From positions 46,354,137 through 46,418,136 of the forward strand of contig NC_091928.1 of the NCBI RefSeq assembly GCF_041260155.1: a DNA stretch of 64,000 nucleotides. Reading direction: 5' to 3'. Shown here in pieces: positions 1-11,470 of the stretch. Positions within the stretch are counted from its first letter, which is position 1; the number at the start of each line of letters is the position of its first letter. The position numbers and the translations under genes were made by a program. A model generated the notes under the pieces. The model was given only the letters and a program-made list of their open reading frames with translations, was not told where the DNA came from and ran no database searches. The DNA is from Ptychodera flava. Taxonomy: Eukaryota > Hemichordata > Enteropneusta > Ptychoderidae.

Positions 1-2
1 GT

Positions 3-170
3 AAGCGTGCTCTTTCTTTCACTGTTGAGAGATTAATATTTTGTGCTGCGCCTAATAAACCAGAAATTCAAGATGCGGAAGAACTAGTCGACTTAGAAAG
101 ATTAGGCGAGATATATAAACAAATAAATGCTGCCAAAAATATTATAGTGGATTTTGATGACCTATCATAG
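3..170 (+). CDS. C-terminal end of an unrecognised Polinton reading frame
   Basis: The plus strand is open from the first bases of the window to a TAG at 168-170. It encodes about 55 residues with an acidic, helical character (for example DAEELVDLERLGEIYKQI). The start lies outside the window. It is probably a gene of the Polinton because it sits directly upstream of the other element genes in the same direction. The product is not recognised. Confidence 0.45.
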   Translation, partial: KRALSFTVERLIFCAAPNKPEIQDAEELVDLERLGEIYKQINAAKNIIVDFDDLS

Positions 171-228
171 AATAATTATTTTTTTCATTTTAAAAAATTT
201 TAGGATAGTATATATCATAAAGATTATT

Positions 229-581
229 ATGGCCAGTCAATTACATACAGCATTCAAGGGAGCAGTTTTACGAAAAGAATTTCCTGAAGTCAAGCGAGTC
301 AAGGATATCGGGGAGCTGGTGGATATGAAGGTATGGTTAAAGGGGGAAAGATGTACTCTGTTTATACCGAAATGGAAGTCAAATTATCGGATCCGAAAAC
401 TGGTAATACACAACCGCGTTCATTGTATGTTAAATTAAATGATACATACACAAAAGATGTAAGAGGATCGGGATCGGATGTGGGACAACAATTAATAGAT
501 CGCTACGATCGTATGCTTGATACAATTGAAAATGTTGAGGGTTCTGGTCTCGTTCTCGAGGAGATACTTAATTTGAAGTAA
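229..581 (+). other. Small unassigned Polinton coding region
   Basis: A short coding-like stretch between the first partial frame and the polymerase. It begins with ATGGCCAGTCAATTACAT, and the right part encodes a basic-to-acidic protein ending in EEILNLK. It has no signal peptide, membrane segment or family motif that I recognise. Its position just upstream of the polymerase, on the same strand, suggests an accessory protein of the element. It belongs to the broken element described above. Confidence 0.4.
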
Positions 582-599
582 TTCTAGTAGAAGTTTTAC

Positions 600-3500
600 T
601 CGGGGCTGGCCCGGGGGCTGGCGCAGTCCAACTTCCCAGATGGTTAAAAAATAAGCATTGTGTTAGCGATCTGGTGCTACCTTCGGGCAGCGAGAACTGT
701 TTTCAATACGCCATCGTAGCAAGTTTAAAGTTGGCCGACCCCGAGTTTCGTGAAAAGAAATGTGGTCAGGTAAGGAGAAAATGGAATACGTACGCCCCAT
801 TTATGGCTGACTACTGTTGGGAAGGTATTCCCTTTCCTACACCCGCCGATCTGACTGTATTCAGGCGCTTCGAGCAGCAAAATCCAGGCATCAAACTTCA
901 AGTATTTCAGATCTACGAAAATGATCCCGCTCCCCCGTCCGACATAACTGTGTTATATAGTGCCCATTCCGAAGGTGAAGCCGATAGGAATCAAATAGCA
1001 AATATCTTACTGATAGTTGGCGAAGACGGCGGCTGTTCTCACTTCGTACCAATTACTGCGGAAAATCGCCTTCGTAATTCTCGTACTAATCGAAAGAATG
1101 AGCGCAGACGGAAGTGTATTTGTATGGTTTGTAAAAGAGGTTTTAAGTCAACAGAAGAATTAGAAAAAACATCAGGTATACTGTGGAACAGACACTGCCC
1201 AGCCAGATTTTCTAAGGAAGTGTGTCAATTTGAAGGACATCGGAAGAAGGTTCCTTCTCCCTACGTCGTCTATGCAGATACTGAGGCAATTATTGAGAAG
1301 GGGACCGGCCGGCACATTCCAATTTGTCTTTCGTATGTTATGGTGGAACGGGGGTGGGGACCTTCGGAACGAGGCCCGGGCCGACCCACTGTTTATGGTA
1401 AAAGAACATTCACAGGTCTCTCCTGTGTTACAGACTTTCTAAAGGATATGAAAGAACGGGCCGAGTATTATTCTAAATCGTATTATTGGAAAATAATACC
1501 GATGAGGGATCCTTCTAATTACCGGCGCGACGGATGTGATCCAGTCTGTATTGCATGTGGAGAGCCGGCAGGATACCGAGTAGTGAAGGAGGAGGCGACC
1601 TTCTATTGCGAAGGATGCCGGCCGTCGAGAACCATTCCTATCTACTTTCACAACCTCAAGGGATACGATGGTTCTTTTATTTTGAAAGAATTACATGAAA
1701 TCGTTACCGAAGGAGATGATGGGGGTTCGGACCAGAGCCTAAAATTATAGCTAAGACGAGCAATGGAGGAATTATGGGTCTCTCGAAAACATTTATTTTC
1801 ACGCCTCAATTGTTGTTGCCGGAGGGAAGAGGGAGATAAAGAGACGTTTCTTTTCTATAAAGTTTATGGACAGTGCTCAGTGATGATGGGGTCATTGGCG
1901 AAGTTGGCAAAAACTGTGCCGGAGACCCACGGGGTGGACGGCGGCGCCACTTTCGTACCCGGACATTCAAAGGGCGAAAGGTTTCTTCCCCTACGAATAT
2001 TTAGACTCGGTTGACAGACTGGGAGAGAACCAGCTCCCGGAGAGGGGGGAATTTTATAGCGAATTGACGGAAGAGGGGATTTCGGAGTCTGATTACGAAC
2101 ATGCATTAAGAGTATGGGACGAAGTTGGATGTAAGACGATTCGTGATTATATGGAATTCTATTGTGAGACTGACGTTCTACTTCTTGCAAATATATTTGA
2201 AAATTTCCGTGACACATGTTTAAGGGCATATAAGTTAGATCCGGCCCATTACATGTCAGCGCCTGGCTTGACATGGGATGCTATGTTACTTTACACGGGT
2301 AATAAGTTTAAACTCATTCAAGATGCTGAGCAGATGACTTTCGTACAACGGGGAATACGAGGAGGTATCAGCCAGTGTAATATTCATTATTTACAGACAA
2401 ATCATCCGGCTTACGCTGGCGCGAATTACGATCCAGAGAAGCCGGTGACCGAAATAAAATATCTCGATGCAAACAATCTCTACGGCTGGGCAATGAGTCA
2501 ACCAATGCCTACGGGCGGACTTCATTGGATGACGATGGAAGAGTGGGAGGAATGGGCCGCCGAGGGGGGAGCGGGGGGCGGAGCTGGCGGAGCGTGGGGA
2601 CCTGGTTCCACCTTTCCACCAAGTTTTCTAGAAGTAGACTTAGAATACCCAGCCGAATTACATGAAGAACACAGCGATTTGCCATTAGCGCCGCATCACT
2701 ATGAATTCCGAGGCAGGGCGGTCGACTGATTACAAGTGTGATGGATAGAGAGAGATACGTCTTACACTACAAGTTGCTGGAATTCTATCTTCGGATGGGA
2801 ATGAGATTGAAAAAGATTTATCGGGTGCTTGCTTTCGATGAAGCTCCATGTCTCGCGAAATATATTGACTTTAACACTAAAATGAGGGCAAAGGGGGGGA
2901 CAGATTTCGAAAAGAATTTCTATAAGCTGATGAATAATGCAATGTTCGGTAAGACAATAGAAGATGTTCGAAAGTACAGAGACTTTAAATTTGTTTCGGA
3001 CTGGAACGGCACGGATAGTGGACGTAAAAAGATTCAGAAGTATAATCCAAAGATGAAACATATAACTTTCATAACTTCCGAAGAGGATGGTGATTCCTGC
3101 GACAGTGCCCTACTGGAACTGAAAACGGATGAGCATAGATATGTAAAACCAGTTTTCATCGGCGCCGCAGTACTGGAACTTTCTAAGCTGCTTATGTATG
3201 AGACGCATTACAATTACTTTCGGGCCCAGTTCCCTGGAATACGATTAGCCTACATGGATACTGACAGTTTTGTTTACAGTGTGCCCCTCCCGGACCCGGA
3301 CGTAACTTTCAATGATATAGTCCGAGAAGATGTTGAAAAGAATGGTGAGAAGTCTATATATGATACTAGTGGGATGAGCGGCCCCGCCCCCAACTTTCCG
3401 AAGATTAATAAAAAAGTGATAGGTAAATTAAAGATGAGTTGAATGGTGAACCTATTCTTGATTTTGTCGGCATACGCTCGAAAGTGTATGCTTTTCGAAC

Positions 3501-3690
3501 TCCAACTTCGGAGACGAAAAAAAAATAAAGGGGTTGAAAGATGTTTGTGTTAGAAAACATTTGAACTTTGAAGATTATAAAGATCTGTTTGAAACTGGGA
3601 AGAAGCCGGAGCCGGCACAGTTTGTACAGTTTGTACGGAAAAGGCTGGAGAAATCCGTAGTGAAAAGCGTAGTAAAATCATGATGGCGCC
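600..3690 (+). pseudogene. Polinton protein-primed DNA polymerase B (broken)
   Basis: This is the family B DNA polymerase that Polintons use for protein-primed replication of their own DNA. Visible family marks include an exonuclease-type block (YADTEAIIE) near 1270, a second exonuclease block (FHNLKGYDGSFILKEL) near 1650, the DANNLYGWAMSQPMP motif near 2470, and the polymerase active-site block YMDTDSFVY near 3255. A CxxC zinc-type pair precedes the exonuclease part (CMVCKRGF near 1120). The region has roughly four or five breaks, so it is a fossil and not a working enzyme. The family assignment is strong because several ordered polB motifs are present. It is convergent with the capsid-type genes to its right. 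Confidence 0.85.
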
Positions 3691-3712
3691 AAATGATATC
3701 AAACGTGTGCAG

Positions 3713-5050
3713 TTATACAATCCAGACACAGGCGAATGGTTGGCAGAAACATGGCCGATAGGACGGACGACGGGTCATGGTTACGGTTTGAAATTGTAAA
3801 GACATTAATCTACTATTTTCAATAGAGACCAGGGCATCACTGATAACATAAATGTGGGCAAATATATTATCATTGTGAGCGTCATCGCCAACCCACGCGG
3901 TATCTTTCTTCAGGATCTCAAGTTGAATTCCGTCCTTTGTGTTCATTACTTTTAAACCATTTCCATGAAACTCAATATCTTTAAAACTACGCAGATCGAT
4001 AAACAGACAGAATTTATTCTTCAAATAATCGGCCTCATCTATATCAATTTCACACCAATCTTTATCTTCAGCAAAATACCGTCGCACCTCTCGCCAAAAT
4101 TGTCTTGGTATCATCTTCTGAGCGTACACTTTATTTGCAATGCCTTCAATCATTACAGACACAGATTCAATGGATGGGTTAAAGAAAAGTTCACTGTTCA
4201 GTTCTGACTGATTCTGATTTTTAGTGAAGAGTATAGCGATACCTCTAATGCTACGTCGTGGTACATTTATATTTTCATTGATAACCGTGTCCGATTCTTT
4301 GAATGGGATTGTTCTAAAATAATGTATATGCTCGTAAAGGTAACTTTTTCCACCGTTGTAATAACCAGCAGTTGACCTCGCGAGATTGAGGTCAGAAATT
4401 GTCTCGTATTCCATTTGAATGTTTTTTAATTTATAATTGGTTGTAATCAGTTTATTACTGACAAGTAATTGGGGGGCGGGTGCCAACGTAATTTCCCATT
4501 CAATATGACTCCCTAACGCTTTTGGATATGCAACTCCATGGCCTGTTATGAGGGGGTGAGTGAGACGAATAGCATATTTTGTTTTATATGTGTCAAAAAG
4601 TAAATTATCGCCCACGACGTTTTGATCTGCATCGGCCGAGCCGCTTCTCAATTTTCTTAGATTTTCGTTCTGAATTCCGTACAGTGTCATGTTCGTTCTC
4701 TCCTTTTTATGTTTGAAGAGATCACGATAGCATTCAATGAGGTTATATTTATTCAAATCGAAAAGTGTCTGACCCTCAAATGTGAGTTTCATACGCTCCA
4801 CCAAATTTTTTGCAACATTTTGTACTACACGGGTAGTTCCACCTCCCATTACTTCGAGATCAAAAACCAGGTCGAAAGTATCTGGAACTAAGAGTACTCC
4901 GCTTTCTAACTTCGGACATCGTATGATAAGTGTCTGGCCTGGATCTGCCTCACTTGGATTATGAGCAATCACGTGATGAGTTCTTTCTGACTTTGTTCCA
5001 TTCGGTATTCGGTTGGTGAAAGTCGGTGATAATGTTCTATCGTACCCCAT
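3713..5050 (-). CDS. Polinton major-capsid-like protein
   Basis: A 445-residue frame on the minus strand, starting MGYDRTLSPTF, with mixed beta-rich composition and no membrane segment. Its length, its place next to the polymerase and its general character match the conserved capsid-type protein of invertebrate Polintons. Relatives are often deposited as F54H12.2-like proteins, which from memory correspond to the major capsid. The frame is open across its length and looks whole. The double jelly-roll fold cannot be seen from sequence by eye, so the capsid assignment is an inference. It is part of the fossil element. Confidence 0.6.
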   Translation of the reverse strand: MGYDRTLSPTFTNRIPNGTKSERTHHVIAHNPSEADPGQTLIIRCPKLESGVLLVPDTFDLVFDLEVMGGGTTRVVQNVAKNLVERMKLTFEGQTLFDLNKYNLIECYRDLFKHKKERTNMTLYGIQNENLRKLRSGSADADQNVVGDNLLFDTYKTKYAIRLTHPLITGHGVAYPKALGSHIEWEITLAPAPQLLVSNKLITTNYKLKNIQMEYETISDLNLARSTAGYYNGGKSYLYEHIHYFRTIPFKESDTVINENINVPRRSIRGIAILFTKNQNQSELNSELFFNPSIESVSVMIEGIANKVYAQKMIPRQFWREVRRYFAEDKDWCEIDIDEADYLKNKFCLFIDLRSFKDIEFHGNGLKVMNTKDGIQLEILKKDTAWVGDDAHNDNIFAHIYVISDALVSIENSRLMSLQFQTVTMTRRPSYRPCFCQPFACVWIV

Positions 5051-5095
5051 TTTTCGTGTAATGTATATAGTAGAAGAAAAAAAAAAGAAAATAAA

Positions 5096-5446
5096 TCACA
5101 TCTTTACGTAAATATTTCCGTCTGCCTGAAAGATAAATCGATTGCCTGTGTCGCGAATCAATCGAAGGACCCAATATTCTTGGAGATGATGAGCCTCTTG
5201 GTCATCCTCAGTATCCTGGAATACAGCTATGAATTCTAGTCGCTTAAAGAAGTTAGTCTTTTGACATTCCTTCACGAAAGCTAATATGTTATGATACAGA
5301 TTATCATCCTTTAGTCGGACACCTGGATTTGCTCGAAGTATATGTCGATTTACTCGTCGGAGTTTGCACCATTCCAATTCGACGGAGAAACCAAACAGGT
5401 CTTTATTTTTAGAAAGAAACTTTGCAATATTCTTTTCACCAAACAT
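5096..5446 (-). CDS. Small Polinton protein of unknown role
   Basis: A 116-residue frame beginning MFGEKNIAKFLSKN, rich in charged residues, with no signal peptide or membrane span. It is separated from the capsid-like gene by about 45 bases and transcribed in the same direction, so both may belong to a late gene block. No domain is recognised. It looks whole. Confidence 0.55.
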   Translation of the reverse strand: MFGEKNIAKFLSKNKDLFGFSVELEWCKLRRVNRHILRANPGVRLKDDNLYHNILAFVKECQKTNFFKRLEFIAVFQDTEDDQEAHHLQEYWVLRLIRDTGNRFIFQADGNIYVKM

Positions 5447-5512
5447 GTCGATGCCGTAGGGGTGTCATATATTAATACATAATTTTATTTATAATGACTA
5501 ATGTTAAACCAG

Positions 5513-5866
5513 TTAAAATATCCATAGCTGTTCTCCGACAAATCCGACCACCGATCCTGCTGTTTTTAATAGAAAACTGACGAGGGAACCGATTAGACCG
5601 GGTATTGCAGCAGCACTTTTTGCAGCCAATGTTTTTAACCATTCACCAAATTGCTTTACAATTTCTTTCGCTTTTGTATATACTTTGGGCGGACCTGAAC
5701 CTCCTGCGTTTGCTCCTCCTCCCCCTGCTCCCGCTCCTCCCCCTCCTCCTCCTTTAGTCACAGCTAGGGCAATTGTTGATATTGTCATTCCAAGGGCAGT
5801 CAGTATTGCAGCGATTGTAATACCATTTCGTTTAAATAACTCTGTCAGCTTCAGCCTGAGTGACAA
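5513..5866 (-). CDS. Glycine-rich hydrophobic Polinton protein, possible minor virion protein
   Basis: A 117-residue frame. A hydrophobic segment (about residues 16-36, ITIAAILTALGMTISTIALA) is followed by a glycine/alanine linker and then a second hydrophobic amphipathic stretch near the C terminus (IPGLIGSLVSFLLKTAGSVVG). Two hydrophobic segments around a Gly-rich linker suggest a membrane-active or minor virion component. It lies in the same minus-strand block as the capsid-like gene. The role is inferred from composition and position only. Confidence 0.5.
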   Translation of the reverse strand: MSLRLKLTELFKRNGITIAAILTALGMTISTIALAVTKGGGGGGAGAGGGGANAGGSGPPKVYTKAKEIVKQFGEWLKTLAAKSAAAIPGLIGSLVSFLLKTAGSVVGFVGEQLWIF

Positions 5867-5987
5867 TTCTGGATCGGAAATTACATCACGAAGAGACCTA
5901 GTCGTAGCCAGACTTTCACGTGCCCCACTGATCTTGCCATTTTCGTATTCAATTCGATTGTCAATTTTAGCTTCTCTTGTTATGAGT

Positions 5988-6308
5988 TCAGCTAGTAGTT
6001 TCTCGGCTTTTCTTTTGCTGGGTGTGTTCTACAGGAATTTCCTTTAACTGTTTTTCAACTTCTCTTTTCTCTAGCCTTATTTTGACTTTTTCGTTGTTAA
6101 GGTCGCTAATACGCATATTCGCAATCCTCAATTCATCATTAATAGCTCTATATTCAGGGTTTTCATTATTCCATTTTTCGATTTTATTTTCGATAGTACG
6201 TATTTCATCGGCATTATCGCTAAAATTTTCTCGTAAATCTGTTATTCTATCTCTGAGTCGTCCAATGTCGTATGGTTTCAGTCTATCGGCCGGCCTTTTC
6301 AATAACAT
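5988..6308 (-). CDS. Coiled-coil Polinton protein
   Basis: A 106-residue frame with long charged helical heptads (about residues 15-95, rich in E, K, R, I and L), as expected for a coiled coil. It has no membrane segment. It belongs to the minus-strand virion-type block. No family name can be given. Confidence 0.45.
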   Translation of the reverse strand: MLLKRPADRLKPYDIGRLRDRITDLRENFSDNADEIRTIENKIEKWNNENPEYRAINDELRIANMRISDLNNEKVKIRLEKREVEKQLKEIPVEHTQQKKSRETTS

Positions 6309-6742
6309 TTTTGTTCATTATCAGTCAATTCTGTTACAAAATCTGGATCTATTCCTAATATATCTTTTTTAAATTCTGCAGCTCCCTTACCTTTTATTGA
6401 GGAGGGCATTAAAGACTTCTTGCCTTTATTTGATGTCAGCCTGGCGTCTCGATAATACAGCTCTCCATCCCTAATACTAGTATTCGTATGCATTAATTCT
6501 CGTTTATGCGCATCAGTAATCCTATTACTATCTAAGTATTGGTTAGCCGTTATATCTGTAATTTCTCCTCTCTGTCTAAACAACGACTCACCTGCGGGTC
6601 TGTCGCTTGAGACGGCCTGGGAAGAATCGGCTTCTGCAAGGACATTATCGCCGATAAAAGATGTTTCAGCAGTAGCATCATCGTCATTCAAATTTGCATT
6701 AACGAAATCCTGGAATGGTATATCTTCTCCTCCTTCTGCCAT
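6299..6742 (-). CDS. Acidic Polinton protein of unknown role
   Basis: A 147-residue frame starting MAEGGEDIPFQDFVNANL. The N-terminal third is strongly acidic and low-complexity, and the rest is mixed. It is the first gene of the minus-strand block and diverges from the plus-strand gene at 6800, so the roughly 55-base gap between them probably holds promoters for both. No domain is recognised. Confidence 0.5.
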   Translation of the reverse strand: MAEGGEDIPFQDFVNANLNDDDATAETSFIGDNVLAEADSSQAVSSDRPAGESLFRQRGEITDITANQYLDSNRITDAHKRELMHTNTSIRDGELYYRDARLTSNKGKKSLMPSSIKGKGAAEFKKDILGIDPDFVTELTDNEQKCY

Positions 6743-6799
6743 ATTGTATTTCTATATTACTACAATTATTTTTTATCCCCCCTTACATATACAGTAAAA

Positions 6800-7249
6800 A
6801 TGCACATCTCAGTTGTTGAAAGCGTTGAACAATTGGCTGATTACATAGAAAGAACAAGTGCTGCATATCGACGAAGTTATAAATTAATGGGTCGAATTGA
6901 TATGGCTCTCAATATTACTAAGGGAATTCTTGTAAGCTCTGCTGTAATAGCAGCAATTCCAACAGTTCCGGTACTGTTAGCCTTAACTCCTATACCTGGC
7001 GTCGTTATTGATGTAATACAAGGAAAAACGGGAGTATCAAAGAGGCGAGAGAAATATAAACATTATTACGTTCAATATAAACAGCTGCTTACACAAATAC
7101 AAGAAAAAGGCGCAACAACAGAGGCTCCGGGGTCAGAACTTATTCAGAACATATTTCATCAGGCGCTAGAAATACAAAAACAAGAAGGATTTAGTCCGCC
7201 GCTGGAGCGATATCTACGATATTATGGATTGAATGGATATGAAAGTTAG
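6800..7249 (+). CDS. Small membrane protein at the right side of the Polinton
   Basis: A 149-residue frame starting MHISVVESVEQLADYIE. A hydrophobic segment at about residues 48-75 (VSSAVIAAIPTVPVLLAL) is followed by a basic helical C-terminal half. It is divergent from the minus-strand block and is the last coding feature before the presumed right end. The function is not recognised. It looks whole. Confidence 0.5.
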   Translation: MHISVVESVEQLADYIERTSAAYRRSYKLMGRIDMALNITKGILVSSAVIAAIPTVPVLLALTPIPGVVIDVIQGKTGVSKRREKYKHYYVQYKQLLTQIQEKGATTEAPGSELIQNIFHQALEIQKQEGFSPPLERYLRYYGLNGYES

Positions 7250-7901
7250 TTCGTACCGATAGGAACTTCGTGTTCAACATCAGCTAGACTCCGCGACTGA
7301 CTGACAACACGGGTAAAAAAAAAAAAAGCTCCTTTATATAGGCTAGTTTGATGGTGATGACTCACACGGAATTTCCCGTACATGTATAAACATGTTGTGT
7401 GTGACTCAGCAGGGAATTTCCCCGCTTAGTTCAGGACAATGCACTGCTGCGCGTGCGTGAGTTCGTATATAGGTCAGGGTTATACTTTAGTTACATGGAT
7501 GGTTAATTTTTCCTTCGCTTCATGTAGATAAATGAATAAAATGGTGGTGTAAAATTCTTATTAATCACAGTTGACCACCTTTTCTTTACTACTTCATTCA
7601 AGCACCTGTTGAAGTAACCCGTTCCACAGTGCGTTTTCCAACGAGTGGATTTAATCTTTCGCCGTGTTTCTGCCCCTTGAAATTAACGTAGGTACTAGCA
7701 TATAGTATATCGTCTCTATAAAGTCCATCTCCGTAATGTCATATGATGTGAAATATGCAAATGCGTTGTTAATTTGGTCGACATGCTTCATGATACTTTT
7801 GCTACATGCTGAGACAAATTGACCTTTGATCGGGCGGGATGTTTCCGTTGAAGAGATTACACATGTTTGGCTTTGCCTGTACGAAAATAAGTACATGAAT
7901 G

Positions 7902-7991
<90 letters not shown>

Positions 7992-8485
7992 TAACCTTCA
8001 GTATTGCCCTGGGAGGAACGAGTATTCTAAATGAAAGATTATCTGCACAAGCAGATTACCTTTTAGTCGGGGCGGCAGGCAGGTCACGATCAATACAGCC
8101 TGCACGTCACAAGTCACGCCTGCATAAAAAGGTAAAGTGGCAGATACAGTGAAATAATTAGGTCTCTCTTCGTTTGTTAGAAAACAATTGAACAACACCA
8201 AATCAAGTTTATTGACTCCAGGTTGACCTACTTTGACACAAACTGGTATGACTTTATCATACTGAGAAGTCCGTTGAAACGATTTTATTGCAAAATTCTT
8301 TTGTGTCTTTTGTGAGCTGTGTGTACACGTTGCTAACGTTATGGGACAAACTGAATTTCAATCTCAAGCATTGACACAGGGACATAAGGCATTATCAGTT
8401 ATAACAAAGGGTGTAAAAATAATAAATTTATGATTGTCAATACTGTTGATAAAAATTTAATATTTCTATCATCAAAGTACTGTAT
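7250..8485. other. No gene seen; probable right end of Polinton plus flank
   Basis: About 1.2 kb without a supported gene. It holds an A-run near 7316, a pair of similar motifs (ggaatttccc near 7370 and 7424) around a cacatgtt-type inverted repeat, and the GA microsatellite. The Polinton right terminus is probably in the first 250 bases but cannot be proven. Confidence 0.4.
7904..7986. repeat. (GA)n microsatellite
   Basis: About 40 uninterrupted GA units. They create a false Glu-Arg repeat reading frame. Confidence 0.98.
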
Positions 8486-8514
8486 ATTTAACTTTAACTT
8501 TAACTTTAACTTTA
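8486..8514 (-). repeat. Hexamer tail of the LINE
   Basis: Four to five ACTTTA units, which read as TAAAGT on the LINE strand, directly follow the LINE 3' end. A short tandem tail in place of poly(A) is usual for several LINE clades. Confidence 0.85.
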
Positions 8515-11470
8515 TTTGATCACAGTGCAGGGCCTCAGCCCCTCGCACAGAGTTTACAAAGTTTTACATTATTAAGTGAGCTGGTCCATAAACTGTTCCT
8601 AAGACATGAAGTACAAAACCTATTAAGTGGCTTATGAGTCAATTTTACAGATCTACAAAAAAAAACAAAAAAAACATTTGAATACTGTAAATATACATAA
8701 AATAATAGATTAGATTCTAGGTAAGTCTGGTAAAGTTTCTCTTCTCTTGAAAGCATTCAATAAATACAATGAAAGTTGAGAGACCTTGTCTTTGTTTTGC
8801 GATGACATGATTTCCACAAGCTTATTTCCATGTAAGTTAAATTTCCATTCCATTGGAAAATAAGTGTTTCTAAAATCCTCGTAAAGTGGACACAGAAAAA
8901 TAAAGTGAAATTCGTTTTCTACAGTTGTAATATTTTTAAACTCTTTACAATACATACAGATTCTCCGTTCTACTGGCAAATTAAGATGACGACCGATTTC
9001 TATATTAAGTTTGTGTGTGGAACAACGAAAATTTGCTAATATTCGTTTACGACTGTAGCTAAGGTAATCCAAATATTTTTCTGGCTCAAGCAAAGACTTG
9101 AACTCGCAATAAACACTAAGTCTTGAAGAATTTGTCAAACTATAATGCCACTCTTGTTTACAACAGTCATTTAGCCTTTGAGTTTAAATTTATCAAGAAA
9201 ATCTTGACATCGCCAGCTTGTTGTTCCAGCCAAGCAATTCCAAAACCGTATCGAAAGAGGAGATTTTTAACGTGTGTAACCCATGTGATTCTACCAGCAT
9301 CATCTAGTCGTTTTAACATAAGATAACATGCTTTCGGATATCTATGATTTCCCATTTCCAGTAACTTTAACCAGTATGAGATACATCTTTTAAATAAATA
9401 CAACATAATGGGAGTCTACCACATTCCCCAAGCACGGCGAAGTATTTACACTGCTATTTACGCCTGTCAAAAATCTACAGAACTGAACTTGTACACGCTC
9501 GATACTTTCTGAGTATTCTAAACCCCAGATCTCACTACCGTAACACAATACAGGGACAACAACTGCATCAAAAAGTTTAAATGAATTCACTATCGACATC
9601 CCACCAAGCTTTTTAATGGTTAACTGTACTGAAAATAGTGCTTTTAGCCCCTTTGCGACGAGATTTGATTTTGCAGGTGACCATGATAACCTTGATGACA
9701 AAAGTAACCCCAAATAATTATAATGTTTTACAGTATCAACCCGTTGTCCTGCGAAAAACCAGTTTTCATATCTTCTAAGATACCCCCCGTTGCGAAATAC
9801 AATAATTTTTGATTTGGATAGATTGACTTCCATTTCCCATTGTTTACAAAATTGCTCGAGTTGGTTTAATTTACGCTGTAAACATATTGGCAAATCGGCA
9901 GAATCAGCAATATCATCGGCATACATTAATATGCCAATTATGGGAACATCCTTATTGACATAGATTCCACTAGACTGTACATTACACATATAATTAGATA
10001 ACTCATTGATGAATAAAGAAAATAAAAGAGGACTTAGCATACATCCTTGTCTCGTACCAATAGTGCATTTAAAGTAGTCAGTTAAGCCATCCTTACATTT
10101 CACACATGATTTAAGTTGTGAATACATTGATCGTAATAATTTCAAAATTTTACCATGAACACCATATGAGATTAATCTATGCCACAAGAGTTCATGATTG
10201 ACACGATCGAAGGCTTTCGAAAAGTCTATAAAAACTACATAAAAACGGCCTCCTTTCAAAGATAAGTATTTCTGTACTAGAGCTTGCAAGCAAAATATAT
10301 TGTCAATTGTACAATAACCTTTTCTAAATCCTGCTTGAGACTCTGCAATTACATTATTTTCCATGGTCCAATCTACTAATCTTTGATTCAAAATTTAGTA
10401 AAAATCTTACTACAAACTGATAATAAAGAAATACCTCTATAATTATTAACATCATGCAAAGACCCTTTTTTATGTAAAGGAAAGATAATTCCCTTGCACC
10501 ATTCTTCTGGATATTGCCCAGCTTCCAAAATGGCGTTAAAAAGCTTACATAAGTGCGGTGAAATAATATCATTTGCAGCTTTGAAAATTTCAGCAACGAA
10601 TCCATCTGGACCTGCAGCTTTCTTATTCTTAAAACTATTTATGGCATTACGTACTTCCTGTTCCGAAACGACTTCGTTTACAGAACGTGGACAATTATCA
10701 TTACATAAATCACAAAAGGAATCATGTTCACTAATCTTACGTTTAACATTTGTATTGAAATGTACATCCTTTATAATATCACCCTCACTATCCAATAACT
10801 CCTGAAAATACTTAAACCATTCGGAAGGTGAGATATTTGCTTGTAAAGCACCATTTGTAGTACCACGTAGTTTTTTAACAACTTGCCAAAAATTCTTCAG
10901 GTCATTACATGAGGAAATTAAACGCTGCTTTTGACAATTCTGATAAGCTTTCAGTTTATCTCTGCAGAGGTTCTTAAACTGATTTCTTACAGCTTTGTAA
11001 TTAACCAGATCAGCAATGTTGTTTGAACGCCGAAATTTACATAGCAATTTAAATTTTTCATTCTTCATTCGTGCACATTCTTCATCCCACCATGCATTAC
11101 CTTGTTTGTAATTTCTATTATTATTGACATCTCCAACTGTAGTTTTCAAAGTTTCACAGGCTTGGCCAATAACATTCTCAAATAACTTCAGAGCTTCATT
11201 AACATGCAAAAGAGATACTTCTGTACTGAAAGCAGAAACATTCCTTGGCTTTTCTCATCTAGTAATTTGGAACACAAGGTGTCAGTATATTCAGAGTTCC
11301 ATTGATATTTAAAGTAAGGAGTACTGTATATTGACCCATAATGAAACACATACCGGGGAGTAACTGCCTTGTGCACTTTAGATACAAGCAATTGTATTAC
11401 ATTTCTATACCGTCCCGTGTCACTATTCAGGTTGTACGTAAATCTTTGTCTTGCATACTTGAAATTGTCT
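8486..11470 (-). mobile_element. LINE (non-LTR retrotransposon), 5'-truncated
   Basis: On the minus strand the order is an endonuclease-RT linker (about 11390-10700), fingers (NKKAAGPDGF near 10600), a reverse transcriptase with FRKGYCTIDNIF, FSKAFDRVNHELLWHRL, GTRQGCMLSPLLFSLFINEL and the catalytic YADD (near 9920), a thumb with NLSKSKIIVFRNGG, and a C-terminal region with a CxxC...H...C cluster (CMYCKEF...HFIFLCPLYEDF near 8920). The apurinic endonuclease is missing, so the copy is 5'-truncated. A one-base frameshift near 10390 splits RT after KIFTK, and another near 11200 separates the linker. Frames also break near 9400 and 9150. The 3' end is a run of hexamers, as in LINE clades that end in short tandem repeats. 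It is dead but not very old. Confidence 0.93.

Larger units (their letters stand above)
1..7500. mobile_element. Polinton/Maverick element, left part outside the window
   Basis: A self-synthesising DNA transposon of the Polinton (Maverick) family. It is recognised by a protein-primed family B DNA polymerase on the plus strand, followed by a convergent block of virion-type genes on the minus strand: a capsid-like protein, a glycine-rich membrane protein and a coiled-coil protein. One more plus-strand membrane protein lies at the right. No integrase, packaging ATPase or protease is seen, and these may lie left of the window. The right end is estimated at about 7.3-7.5 kb, where coding stops. 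The left terminal repeat is outside the window, so neither end can be confirmed. The element is broken, with roughly five breaks, nearly all in the polymerase region, while most small genes look whole. That suggests a fairly young fossil. Confidence 0.85.
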
